A DNA stretch of 30,310 nucleotides. Origin: Glomus cerebriforme (lineage: Eukaryota; Glomeromycota; Glomeromycetes; Glomerales; Glomeraceae). Below, one piece after another: positions 1-9,932 of the stretch (position 1 is its first letter; every line of letters starts with the position of its first letter). Below the pieces are notes generated by a model. The model was not told the origin of the DNA. It saw only the letters and a program-made list of their open reading frames with translations, and searched no databases. The position numbers and the translations under genes were made by a program. The DNA lies in the NCBI GenBank assembly GCA_003550305.1, contig QKYT01000152.1, positions 48,811-79,120 of the forward strand, read 5' to 3'.

Positions 1-1
1 T

Positions 2-529
2 TTAATTAAAAGTTGTTTAGATGCAAATCCATTAAATCGACCATCAGCAAGTGAAGTTTTTAATATTTTAGATCAATGGTATAATTATTTTGGTTCTCAA
101 GAAGAATTACAAAGGCAAATTAAAGAAGCAGATGAAATCAATGATAAATTACAAACTAATGTTCCTTCTACTAATTTATCATATGAAATACATTCTGAAG
201 CTATTTATACAAGTAGATTACTTAATTTTAATAATCTTCCTGAACCAAAAAATTCAGATGATTATTATAATCAATATGATAATATTATAAGCACCGAATA
301 TTCTGGTAATTTAATTTATTTTGTTTGAAAATATTTAAAAAAAGTCTAATCTGTTTTATTTTATTTGATAGAAAATCAACAAATTGATATTTCTCAATTT
401 AAAATTAATGGAAATTGTGAATGTTTTTATTAATTAATGTATTAAACTTTGTTTATGATTACATAATTGTTTTAGTTTATAATTCTATTTTTTTTTTTAG
501 ATCAAAATAATGAATCTAAAGGAATTTAG
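2..529 (+). CDS. Protein kinase, C-terminal end (partial, 3 exons visible)
   Basis: This is the 3' end of a protein-kinase gene that starts before the window. Exon 2-305 encodes a kinase subdomain XI signature, LIKSCLDANPLNRPSASEVF, with the conserved Arg in NRPSA. A polar, Tyr/Asn-rich tail follows. Intron 306-371 (GTAATT...ATAG) leads to exon 372-416 (QQIDISQFKING). A second intron, 417-500 (GTGAAT...TTTAG), leads to a tiny last exon 501-529 that ends QNNESKGI and TAG. If the second intron is retained, translation stops at 431-433 instead. The last exon is supported by an almost identical exon at 11494-11519 at the end of the other kinase gene. The tail resembles those of the expanded Rhizophagus kinase-like family (family knowledge). 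The substrate is unknown. Confidence 0.8.
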
Positions 530-1202
530 AAAATAAAATTATCAATTTCTTATTTGTATTTTTTCATTCAAATCTTTTTTTTCAAAGTTATAATTTAAAA
601 TCTGCTTTTTATTGTATCTTTTATATGAAACTGTAACTTCAAAATAAAATTTATTTATATATTTTATGATTATTAGTTGCCATAACTGGACTAGTAAAGG
701 CTGACAATCGATATTTAAATTAGAGATCTTTTTTTTGTTCACTTCAAAATAAATGATAAAAATTTACTTATAACCAATAAAAAAGTCTAACTTTCGAGTT
801 CTGTTTCGTTAAAGAATATTTGGTTCATTCATTTACTTCCTTAAACTGTTTTAATTTATTCACTTCTATATTTTCTATATTTCAGTTTTCAAATATACTA
901 CCCTATGAAAAAAGAATGTCTGGAAATTGCCACCAAAATTGTCCAGGTGGGTCCGGAAAATGACCGGAAAAAATTGCAATATTCCAGACGTTGAGATATT
1001 GCAATATTTTAGAAAATGTCCTGAAAATGTCTAGGCGAGTTAATGTCTCAGTGTCCAGAATATTGCAGTTTTCCGGACATTTCCTGGACGTGTGAGACAT
1101 TTTCTGGACGCACTGGGACAATTTTGGCGACAATTTCTGGATATTCTTTTTTCATAGGGCTACTGTATATCTCTACCATAATTTTCTCCTTTAATTAGTT
1201 TT
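488..1202 (+). repeat. Duplicated kinase 3' end and downstream DNA, copy 1
   Basis: The last kinase exon and the following ~400 bp match 11488 onward with only small indels and substitutions; the landmark TTGCCATAACTGGACTAGTA occurs in both copies. Similarity resumes after the MITE and fades at about 1202. Copy 1 has ten extra bases after the GGA codon of the last exon, so the two genes end in different stop codons (TAG here, TAA in copy 2). The duplication probably extends upstream into the gap of copy 2. Confidence 0.85.
901..1159. mobile_element. Foldback MITE, 259 bp, with CTA target duplication
   Basis: The element starts CCCTATGAAAAAAGAATGTC and ends with the inverse, ATATTCTTTTTTCATAGGG. 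The terminal inverted repeats stay alignable for about 60 bp with scattered mismatches. It is flanked by CTA on both sides (898-900 and 1160-1162). The paralogous site near 12605-12620 reads straight through with a single CTA, so it is an empty site. The interior is richer in G+C than its surroundings and is built from variants of a GTCCGGAAAATG-like word in both orientations. It has no convincing transposase, so it is non-autonomous. A 3-bp duplication fits PIF/Harbinger or CACTA-like families, but the superfamily is not proven. The 76-aa ORF across it is a by-product of the palindromic sequence. Confidence 0.9.
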
Positions 1203-1204
1203 AA

Positions 1205-1990
1205 AGAAAAATGGTTGATTTTAAGACAAAGTTGAAGGTAAATCGAATTTTACATTTTAATATTTTAGCATAGTAAATATATTGAAAGATGCATAACATT
1301 TAAAAAATTTCTATTCTCTTGTAATATTTCCATTTTAATTTTATCTTAAATAACCATCATACCATGAAGTGTAAAGAATGTAATCAAGAAAGTTCTGAAG
1401 TTTTATGATATAATATGTGTAGATGTCAATTTCTTTAATCATTTTTGTAGTTATCATATAGAAAATTTATAATTCATTTGTTTTAACGCGTCCAAATCAG
1501 TAATATTCATATTGAATAATGTACAGTATATTGATTATTTGTAATATAAACCAAGGGATTAAGAATTATTTTTTACATGGTTTATGAAGACTGTGAATAT
1601 TGTGGCTTGATTTGTTACTAGTTTTTTATATAGATACACAAAATATTGTAGTACCTTAAACTATAAAAAAAATTTGACACAAAATATTTAAAAAAGTATA
1701 ATGATGAGGTATCTAATGAACAATAGGATTTTCGATCCAGATTAAAATTCAAAATATAGAAAAAGGAGAAAAAGATGTGATTTCAAATGATAATTAATTT
1801 TATGCCCGAAACTAGTCACAACCTTTTATGTTTAATCTTCATCTTTACTAATTTCTAATATCAAAGATAAATGGAATTTTTAATCCAACACCCTTTTCAA
1901 AATTTATTCTCCAACAAAATTTATTAATAATATCCTTATAAGTTGTAACACCCGTAACATCATTATCAAGAGCCTGTAATATAATCAATC
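1205..1990. other. AT-rich intergenic DNA
   Basis: Apart from the possible zinc-ribbon remnant at 1364-1438, I see no coding frame, RNA gene or clear repeat here. Confidence 0.5.
1364..1438 (+). pseudogene. Possible zinc-ribbon remnant of a kinase-type gene
   Basis: A short ATG frame reads MKCKECNQESSEVL, then a TGA (1406-1408), then YNMCRCQFL and TAA. The CxxC followed by a second Cys pair resembles the N-terminal zinc ribbon of the kinase gene at 9933 (CEEC...CNVC). No kinase-like sequence follows. It is either a decayed fragment or chance. Confidence 0.3.
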
Positions 1991-2501
1991 ATGCATAATC
2001 AATTTGTTATTGATTTTGACTCGTTTAATACTAGAAAACTAACATGTGAATAAATAATTGATTTATGTATCATACTACACAAAATTAAAAAGTCTAATAA
2101 AGTATAAACTATGATGAACTTTTCATAAATATTAAAATCAATAAATATTTGCGTGATGTGACTTGTCATACTTAATTGACTCATTTTTAATATTCATATT
2201 CTTAATATTATAAATACCTCCTTTTTTTCTTGATAAATTTCAATATTTTATTTTCACACCAAAAAATCTTGCATCTTCAATACAAATTCATCCCATCTTT
2301 TTGACATGAGGAATCCCAATTATCATTTACAAAGCTTAATTTTCATCGTATTTCTAATATATACAGTATTTCTGTTATTATCTAATTTTATTTTCTCTCT
2401 ATAATTTCTTTTAAAAACTACTCGCCCTTTAAACCCCTTCTTGACTTCCTTGTACTGTATATGAGGTCTACCTCATATCGGGCAAGGAAATACCAGTAAT
2501 A

Positions 2502-2536
2502 CCAGTCAGTTAGTCGAATATCTTCTATCTGGCTGG
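2502..2536 (+). repeat. Conserved hairpin, unit A
   Basis: Arms 2502-2513 and 2525-2536 can form a 12-position stem with one mismatch and G-U wobbles, around an 11-nt loop (2514-2524). Confidence 0.6.
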
Positions 2537-2622
2537 TTTGGTTTCTTTTTAAATTCCTTNAAACTTCCTCTTCTCTTCCTTATACTGTATATGAGGTCTT
2601 CTTCGTGTCAGGCAAGGAAAGA

Positions 2623-2657
2623 TCGGTCAGATAGTCGAGTATCTCCTATCTGGCTGG
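2623..2657 (+). repeat. Conserved hairpin, unit B
   Basis: Arms 2623-2634 and 2646-2657 pair at all 12 positions if G-U wobbles are allowed. The 11-nt loop (2635-2645) has the same length as in units A and C. Confidence 0.6.
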
Positions 2658-3359
2658 TTTAGTTTAGATTAGAATTCCCTCTTTATTTCCTTATTATATA
2701 CTGTATTATCCACTTTATTCATGAGCCCATATACTGTAGTATCAACACCCACACAGATTTGGAGAAAGTGAAGATTCAAGGATTTTTAAAAGAAAATTTG
2801 GATTCTTTTTCATGAGTTGACATAAACAAAGTAAAATTCACTAAGAAGAAATATCAGAAAAGAAATGATGGACGTTTTTTACTAAAAGAACAAATAACAA
2901 AATAGTGAATAACAAAACTGTTGAAAAATCCACTGTAGAAAGGGCCTAGAAGAGTTAGCCAACTATTTCTTTACCATTGAGGCATTGACAACTGCTCCTT
3001 TACCAACGAGTGCTATGTGGATTGGAAGAAGAAAATGGAAATGGTTGAACATACAATAAACCATATTGCTTTCATGGTTGAAACAAACTAAAAGGAAATC
3101 TAGAACAAGAAATTTACAACTTTGAAGTATATATCAAAGCCTAAAGTGAGTCCAGAAAAATTTGAATTTTGAACAAAAAGAAGAAATGATAATAAATCAA
3201 AGTAAACAAACATATAAGGAATGGAATGTGTAAAATTGACAGATAAACAAATAGTCAAAAGAATACAAGACAAATAGAACATTATACAAAGACTGCTGCT
3301 GGGTGTGTGGAGGAATATTCTGAAAACAAATAGCCATTCTTTTGGAAACATATAATATT

Positions 3360-4905
3360 AATTTTAAATTTATTATTTAGAAGATATCTGATATAAATAA
3401 TTCAATATTCAAATCAATTTAAAAAATTTATAATTTATGTAATTTTCATCGAATTTATTGTATAAAATTAATGGAATAAATAAATAGAATAATAAAAATT
3501 ATCATAATAATGTTATATTGTACTTAGTATTCTTCAGTTTCATATAGTATCATATAACATCAATAACTTTCATTATTATTAAGCAAATCGGATAATTTGA
3601 TTCAGATACTATATCACAAAAAAAAAAAAAAAAAAAAATAGAAATCTCTAACATCTACTGTATATCTAATGTGAATTAGAAAGGGTAGTGTATTGATTTT
3701 TTAATAAAATATCAACATTTGGTTGACAAAAAACAGAAATTCTAGGGTTGTACTCCTGCAAGACAATCTTTTTCAGAACAATATAACGATATATTCCCTA
3801 ACTTTATTGTTTGGGTTTTATTAAAATGCGTCTCAGTGATTTTTGTCTAATTTGGTCTGTGCAATACATACCAGCATTCTGCAAAATAGTCTTAGTAAGG
3901 AATCATAAAATTAAGAGAATGATATCACGATATTAATTGATTTGGCATTGTAATGGTTTGTTAAACCATTTGTCTCCAAAATATAAAATCTTAAATTTTT
4001 ATTAGATAATAATATCTATGATTTTTTTTTTGCATATTTTTTTTAGGTTCGGTGTTTGGCTTTGGATAGATGAAATGGATTGGAATGGATAATAAGGTTT
4101 TCATAAATTACCATAATAATAATTTCAGAATTACTTTTATTTATTTTATTTGAATTTTACTTGCTAAAAACCTTTTTTCACTGATCAAAATAAAATTTCT
4201 TTTAATTTATTTTTCGTATATATTAAAAATCCTGTACAATTTTAATTTGCAATACTTCGCCATTTTTTCATCGAAGAAAGAATTAAAATATAATAGCTTC
4301 AAAAAATAATCATGAGCCATTATTTTATTCCCTTTTTTTTTCTTTTTTTTATGTGAGTTTATTTTACAAACATTTTTTTTTTATCATTTTACAGAAAGCT
4401 TTAATTAATCACAATTAGTATCTCCTACAATACAAAACATGAAACATAATTCTACACTATTTAGTAAATCAAATAATGGATTCTACTCAGAGTTCGAACG
4501 TTCATAAATTAACATTAATAAAATATAAAATATATAATGCAAAGTAATATTTCAGCGCAGTAAATATTGAACATAATTCAATTTCCTTTATTCTAGGTAT
4601 ATAAAAAAAATCTTCACTCTAGCGTAACATTTCATCCTATTTCTGATTGTAAATTCATTGGTAAAATACAATAATATATACTGATAAGTTTTAAAACTTG
4701 AATGAGATATATTGTAGATATTTGTCATAGACAATCATTTCATTGGTTAATTATAGCGTGGAAGCGTGGAAATTATTTCAAATTAATTCCATTGATCGCA
4801 TAATCGGAATACAAAAGGGCAATAACATTTCCTGCTGGTAAATGACAAAAGATTGTTTACAAATATAAATGTATAGTAAACGTAGGTGGCACAGAATTAC
4901 ATAAG
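3360..4905. other. AT-rich intergenic DNA with A-tract
   Basis: I see no supported gene. The stretch contains an A-run of about 20 at 3620-3640 and several T-runs (for example 4022-4044 and 4329-4350). Short ORFs here have low-complexity composition. Confidence 0.5.
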
Positions 4906-4909
4906 TTAT

Positions 4910-6200
4910 ATATTTTGACTCATTTTGAAAAAAAAATCATGATCATTAACAAACTATAGGTAATCAAATAAAAAAAATTCATGTAATTAAGTTATTGATT
5001 ATTGTTAAAATAGAAATTTTACAAGATATTTGTGTGACATGATCACATGTTTATTATTAATTTATAATTTTGACTCAAATTTACATTCTTAATTTTTTAA
5101 TTATATAAATATCCTACTTTCTTTTTCTATATTCCATATTATTATGTATTTCTACAATGAAACTGGAATATCAAAAATCTAACAAAAATAACTCCAAAAT
5201 GATATATTCAAGACCAAAAGTGGCACGAACAAAGACAAAGACCATTATTAACTCTGGACTAAACTATGGACCAACTAAACCCAGAAGCAGAAAATCAAAT
5301 AAATTAAATAAAAAACAAACAATTTGATTTAAGACTGGTACATATTTATTAACCAAACCCTCTTAATTAAATTAATTATTACAGTATTCCAATTTTTTTT
5401 TATCTCTATAATTTCATTTTTCCTATTCCTTAAACTCCCTCTTAACTTCCTTATACTGTATATGATATCTTCCTCGTATCAGGCAAGGAAAACCGGTCAG
5501 ATAGTTGAGTATCTCCTAACTGGCTGGTTGGTTTAGATTAGAATTCTCTCTTCATTTCCTTGTATACTGTATATATTACTTTAATTATGAGGTCACACAG
5601 TACCAACACCCATACAGAAAGATATACCGAAATTTAGATAAAGTGTAGATTCAATGAAATCAAAAAAAAAGAAACTTGGATACTATAAGCAAGGCTTTAT
5701 GATTCAGTCAGTAAACAGATTAATAATGGACACTTTCTGACAGAACAAATAACATAATAATGAATAATATAATCACTGAAGAATTCACAGTAGATAAGTT
5801 GGAACAAGGGAAATATGACTCCAATACCGTGGAAAATTTTTTAATGGAAAGCTATACGAACTGAAAGAAGAAATAGAGTTATATATAAGTTGGAAATGAT
5901 CAAAAAATAGGCATAGCAAAAGGAATAAGAAATAACTATATTGCTTTTACGAATGATACAAACATAATAGAAAAGCCAGAATAGGAAATTTCAAAGTCTT
6001 TTTATGTGGTCTGAGATAAAATTCAAAAATTGAACAAATATAAAAAAATAGGATGAAAACTATGGGATGGAAAAGATTGATGAACAAACAAATAATCAAG
6101 TATTAGAAGAAGAAAAACAAGGTGTATGAGATAAATGACAATTATGAAACAAATAGTTATTCTTTGAAAGATATATTTAGTAAGTTGATAATATTGATCG
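4910..6200 (+). repeat. Diverged ~1.3-kb repeat, copy 2
   Basis: This is the second copy of the 1990-3350 block, in the same orientation and about 2.9 kb downstream. It has only one hairpin unit where copy 1 has two. Many indels separate the copies and neither keeps a shared ORF. Confidence 0.65.
5493..5527 (+). repeat. Conserved hairpin, unit C
   Basis: Arms 5493-5504 and 5516-5527 pair with one A-A mismatch and two G-U pairs around an 11-nt loop (5505-5515). The outermost pair is C-G here and U-G in unit B. Confidence 0.6.
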
Positions 6201-6249
6201 TGTTTATTAGTTAGTACAGTAGAAGATATAATTTCAATATTCAAATCTA

Positions 6250-9200
6250 ATTTTAGAAAAAAAATTTTTTATTGATCTTAAATATAACATTTATCTTAAA
6301 ATTTATGTAATTTCATTTTAAAAACTATTGAATCTCCATAAAAATTATTTAAAATGTTAAATCAATAAAATCAATATTCAAAAAAAAATTACATTATTTC
6401 TAAGTCATGTTTAAATTGTTTAAAATCATGATCATTATAGTGATTATATATATACTTATTCTTTATCTAAAATGGTTATATCAATAAATATAAAGTTTTT
6501 AGGCAAAAAAGAGAATAGAAATTGGCCACTCTTGATAGTGTATTTGATCTTTTGAATTTGTAAAATAGATGGATGTGCTAAAAACTTCCTATATTTTACC
6601 ACTCAAAATTAAGATAGATAATTCAGATAATTCCATTATTTCTAACTTTACCTGAAGGAATAGCTATTTCCTTTCACAGACCATAAGCAACTGCTGTAGA
6701 CCGGTTCGGATTCTCCAGGAAAGACGTACGTAGGTAGTCATATAGGACTATAGGTAGGTGTTTGTGTACGCTTAAGGGAATTGGGAGCTTACTTTTTTTT
6801 TTATTTACGTGATAAACCCAAAGGTTATGTCTATGTTTTTTTGGCCGATTAACTATTGATGAGAAGGTTATAGTCTAGTTTAATTATAAGTTAATTATGA
6901 GGATAAATGGATTTACAAATTATGCAATTTTACCATCAGTTCAATTTTTGAAATTTTGTTGAAATTGTTTTGCATTACATGTCTTACACCATAACCATAA
7001 TATAGCATTCTTAATTTTTCATTTCATAGTTTGATAAATTATATTGTATTAAATTTTATTATATGAAGTAAGTTTAATAAATAATGAATTTGTTATCAGA
7101 AGATGAATGTAAATGTCACATTAGAAAAGAAATTCATGCATCAAGATTATAAGTTAGTTAATACAATTTTTTTCTCAACTTGCAATTATATCATGAATCT
7201 AGTTTTAAAATAAACAAACATTCAATCACATTTTAATTAATCAAAATAAGCCACAACAGGAATTGGCGTATACTTTTTTATTTTAAATAAATAATTGGGA
7301 TTATAAGATTTTTTTTTATCGATTATTAATCAAGCAAAAGAATAATGACGGATGGTAAATTCAATCTAAATTGTATTTCTCCTCTATTTTATATATGAAA
7401 AGGATTTTAAATCTACTATATTGAGTATCGAAATATGGTCTTAGATATCTGAAAAAAAATCTTTACCCTTGTTGATTAAATCCATGTATAATTGCCAAAA
7501 TGTGTTCATCCATCAATTCGCAGATTTAAACTCTATATTTATGAATTAAACCACTTTTTTGTATTAATAAACAATTTTTTTATGTTAAACTACTAAATGG
7601 ACGTGATAATAAAGAAATCAGTGCATTCTTTCAAGAAATCCTTTAAGTAATTTTATTTATTATAATTAGTTTTTATATTCCAAATATAAAAAATTCTGAA
7701 GAATTTTAAATCTTTGTATTTCCAGTATAATTTTTATATAAATGAATTAAACTTTTGTAATCTTGACGAAGTCCTCCGGAAAAATGCAATTTCTTATTGT
7801 TGATTATTCTTTTGTTTGGATCTTTACCCATTAAACAAAAAGCATGTAATACATGAACAATTTATAAATTCTTTTATCTTCAATATTATATAAATTAAAC
7901 ATGAGACATTGTATAATATTGGTCACGGTATATATTTTATATTGCATTTAGATTAGCTGGTGACATAATCCAAAGTAAACGATTTCCCGCTAAAAAATCG
8001 CGATCCCTAGAATACTTGTACCTTGAGTACATCAGGCTCATACTATGACTAACTTTATCACTACTACAGGTCATTAACACCATTACCGCCAGCATTACCG
8101 AAAGTTCGCTGGTTATAATATGTGAGTAATTTTTATAATAAATTAATTTATGCATTTTTATTTATTTATTTGTTTATTTATTTTTTTTTTTTACAACAAT
8201 TAAAATGAATAGCATCAGTCCAGACTCCAGAGAAATAAATCCCATACACATATATCAAACCATAATATATTATAAATTCCCACCAAAAAATACTTCCCTC
8301 TCCTTTTCATTTATTAAAAAACTTATAATTAACGAGCAAATTTTTTCTATTGAACTTATAGCTATCATAAAGTTGGATTTCTTTGAATCTTGCTAAATGA
8401 AAATAATCAATCTTTATACCTTCATAACCTAATCCTATTCTAAATTCTTGTTAATAAAGACTCGTCTCTAATAATTTATTGAAATAAAACATAGAAGTCT
8501 ATAATTATGATTTTGGAACTAACGCGTTAAATTAACTGATCATGATTCGGAATCAAATTAATACATATACAGTAAGAAGGAATATTTATGTATTAAATAA
8601 ACTGTGCTGATGGTTCAACCTTTTTGAATTCCGTCCCTGACATTTACTTTTATCGTCTTCCTGATATATTTGTTTACAGTAGATGAGTGAGCATATCATT
8701 TAAGTACTTTATTTGAGTCAGAAAAGCTTTTTGTCCAGAACTTTTACCACTATGTTCACAGTTTTTATATGTGATGATAATACTGGTAGAAGCAGAATAT
8801 GAGCTTACCTGGTTCTAGGTTCATTGCTAAAATAAGTACTAGGTACAGTTTCATTTGATCAATTTTCACCTTTTCTGGCACACGCTCTCATGTAGTCGCC
8901 TATTTCTGATTTTAGTAATAATATTTTCCAAAGTCCTTCTGTATTCTGAAAAAAAATTATTATTTGCAATATTTTCGTTAAAAATATTATAAAGTCAAAT
9001 GAACCATGTTAATAGTATGTTTACATTTTAACATTGATTAGCTAAATAATTTTAATGGATTGTACAAAATTGTAATTAATAGCTAAAAAGAAAATTTGTT
9101 GAACAAGTAAAATCTACTACTGATTTTTCTTAAAAGTATTTTGTTTGTGCACTATTTTAAATTCGCCACATATAACAAGACTTCCTTGACCTTACTTATT

Positions 9201-9930
9201 TTGATCTTTCTTATTTATAAACTAGGAAGCGGATAATTGAATCAATTTATATAAAGTAAAATTTGTACTTATTTTATTTAATTTTAATAATTTATTCAAT
9301 AAAATATTTTTTTTAAAGATGATGCTAGAATTAATTTTTAATTTTATATCAATTATAAAAATAATTTTTATCTTATTTTTTTTTTTATAGGTAACTTTTT
9401 TAAAAAATAATTTTTTGCCAGGAAATGTCAGGATAAAATTATAATTCATTAAAAAACATATATATAGTCGTATAATGTAGAAATTTCTAAGTTTATGATC
9501 TAGAAAATAATATATAATTTTAAAAATGTATCCTAAAAAAAATTTATTTTATTTTCTTGAATAATAATTTATAATGCTACAAACTACTTTTTTTTTTTAA
9601 GAAAACTTGTTTCAAGCTTTATTTAATTGATAAAATTATGTTAGTACATTGCAAAAAGCAAAATACTTTAAAATTTAAATATTCAATTTGAAATTTGAAA
9701 AAAAATGAAAAAAATGGATTTAATCACACATGATTTTCATTTTTCAAAAGCATGTGATTGATGACAAAAACAGATAAGGTTAGCGTATTATTTTGAAAGT
9801 TACACCGAATACTGTAATATGATACACAAAATTTGTCGGCGTAAAATATAAGAATTTTTTTTTTTTAAAAAAAAGAATTTATAAAATAATTGTTATTTTC
9901 TCCTCTGTCAAATATCCTAATTTTTTAACG
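6250..9930. other. AT-rich intergenic DNA, no supported gene
   Basis: No ORF here has convincing protein character. Two stretches stand out for higher G+C: 6660-6790, with several short palindromes such as GACGTACGTA, and 7950-8115, which is open in a short frame on each strand without recognisable similarity. A minus-strand ATG at 8854 starts a short hydrophobic peptide that runs into a GTAAGC donor (see findings). I found no tRNA or rRNA. Confidence 0.45.
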
Positions 9931-9932
9931 TT

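Larger units (their letters stand above)
2433..2690 (+). repeat. Two tandem ~130-bp units with hairpin, inside copy 1
   Basis: The segment running from CTTCCTTxTACTGTATATGAGGTCT through GGCAAGGAAA to a hairpin and CTGGCTGGTT occurs twice in tandem (about 2433-2559 and 2562-2690). It occurs once in the other long copy (about 5440-5545). The units differ by point changes, so the tandem duplication is not recent. Confidence 0.75.
1990..3350 (+). repeat. Diverged ~1.3-kb repeat, copy 1
   Basis: This block resembles 4910-6200 in the same order and orientation. Shared landmarks are the TTTTGACTC/TGACTCA stretch, CTCTCTATAATTTC-type DNA, the TATACTGTATATGAGGTCT and GGCAAGGAAA segment, CAACACCCA(C/T)ACAGA, AGAACAAATAACA, and a final ACAAATAG(C/T)(C/T)ATTCTTT. 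No open frame is conserved between copies, so it looks like a non-coding or decayed dispersed element. Its ends are not sharply defined and I see no target duplication. A single undetermined base lies at 2560. Confidence 0.65.

Noticed and set aside
903..1133. 76-codon minus-strand ORF
   Set aside because: It lies wholly inside the foldback MITE, and its open frame follows from the repeated palindromic words.
3100..3351. 83-codon minus-strand ORF
   Set aside because: It lies in the diverged repeat, and the corresponding region of copy 2 has no matching protein; hydrophobic composition reflects AT-rich DNA.
6023..6244. 73-codon minus-strand ORF
   Set aside because: It sits at the same place in repeat copy 2, is not conserved with copy 1 at protein level and is low in complexity.
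6660..6720. Possible tRNA or SINE from GGTTCGGATTC
   Set aside because: The B-box match is imperfect, and no A-box, cloverleaf or acceptor stem could be drawn.
8205..8396. 63-codon plus-strand ORF
   Set aside because: Start after a long T-tract, no recognisable motif, no splice or promoter context; kept out for lack of support.
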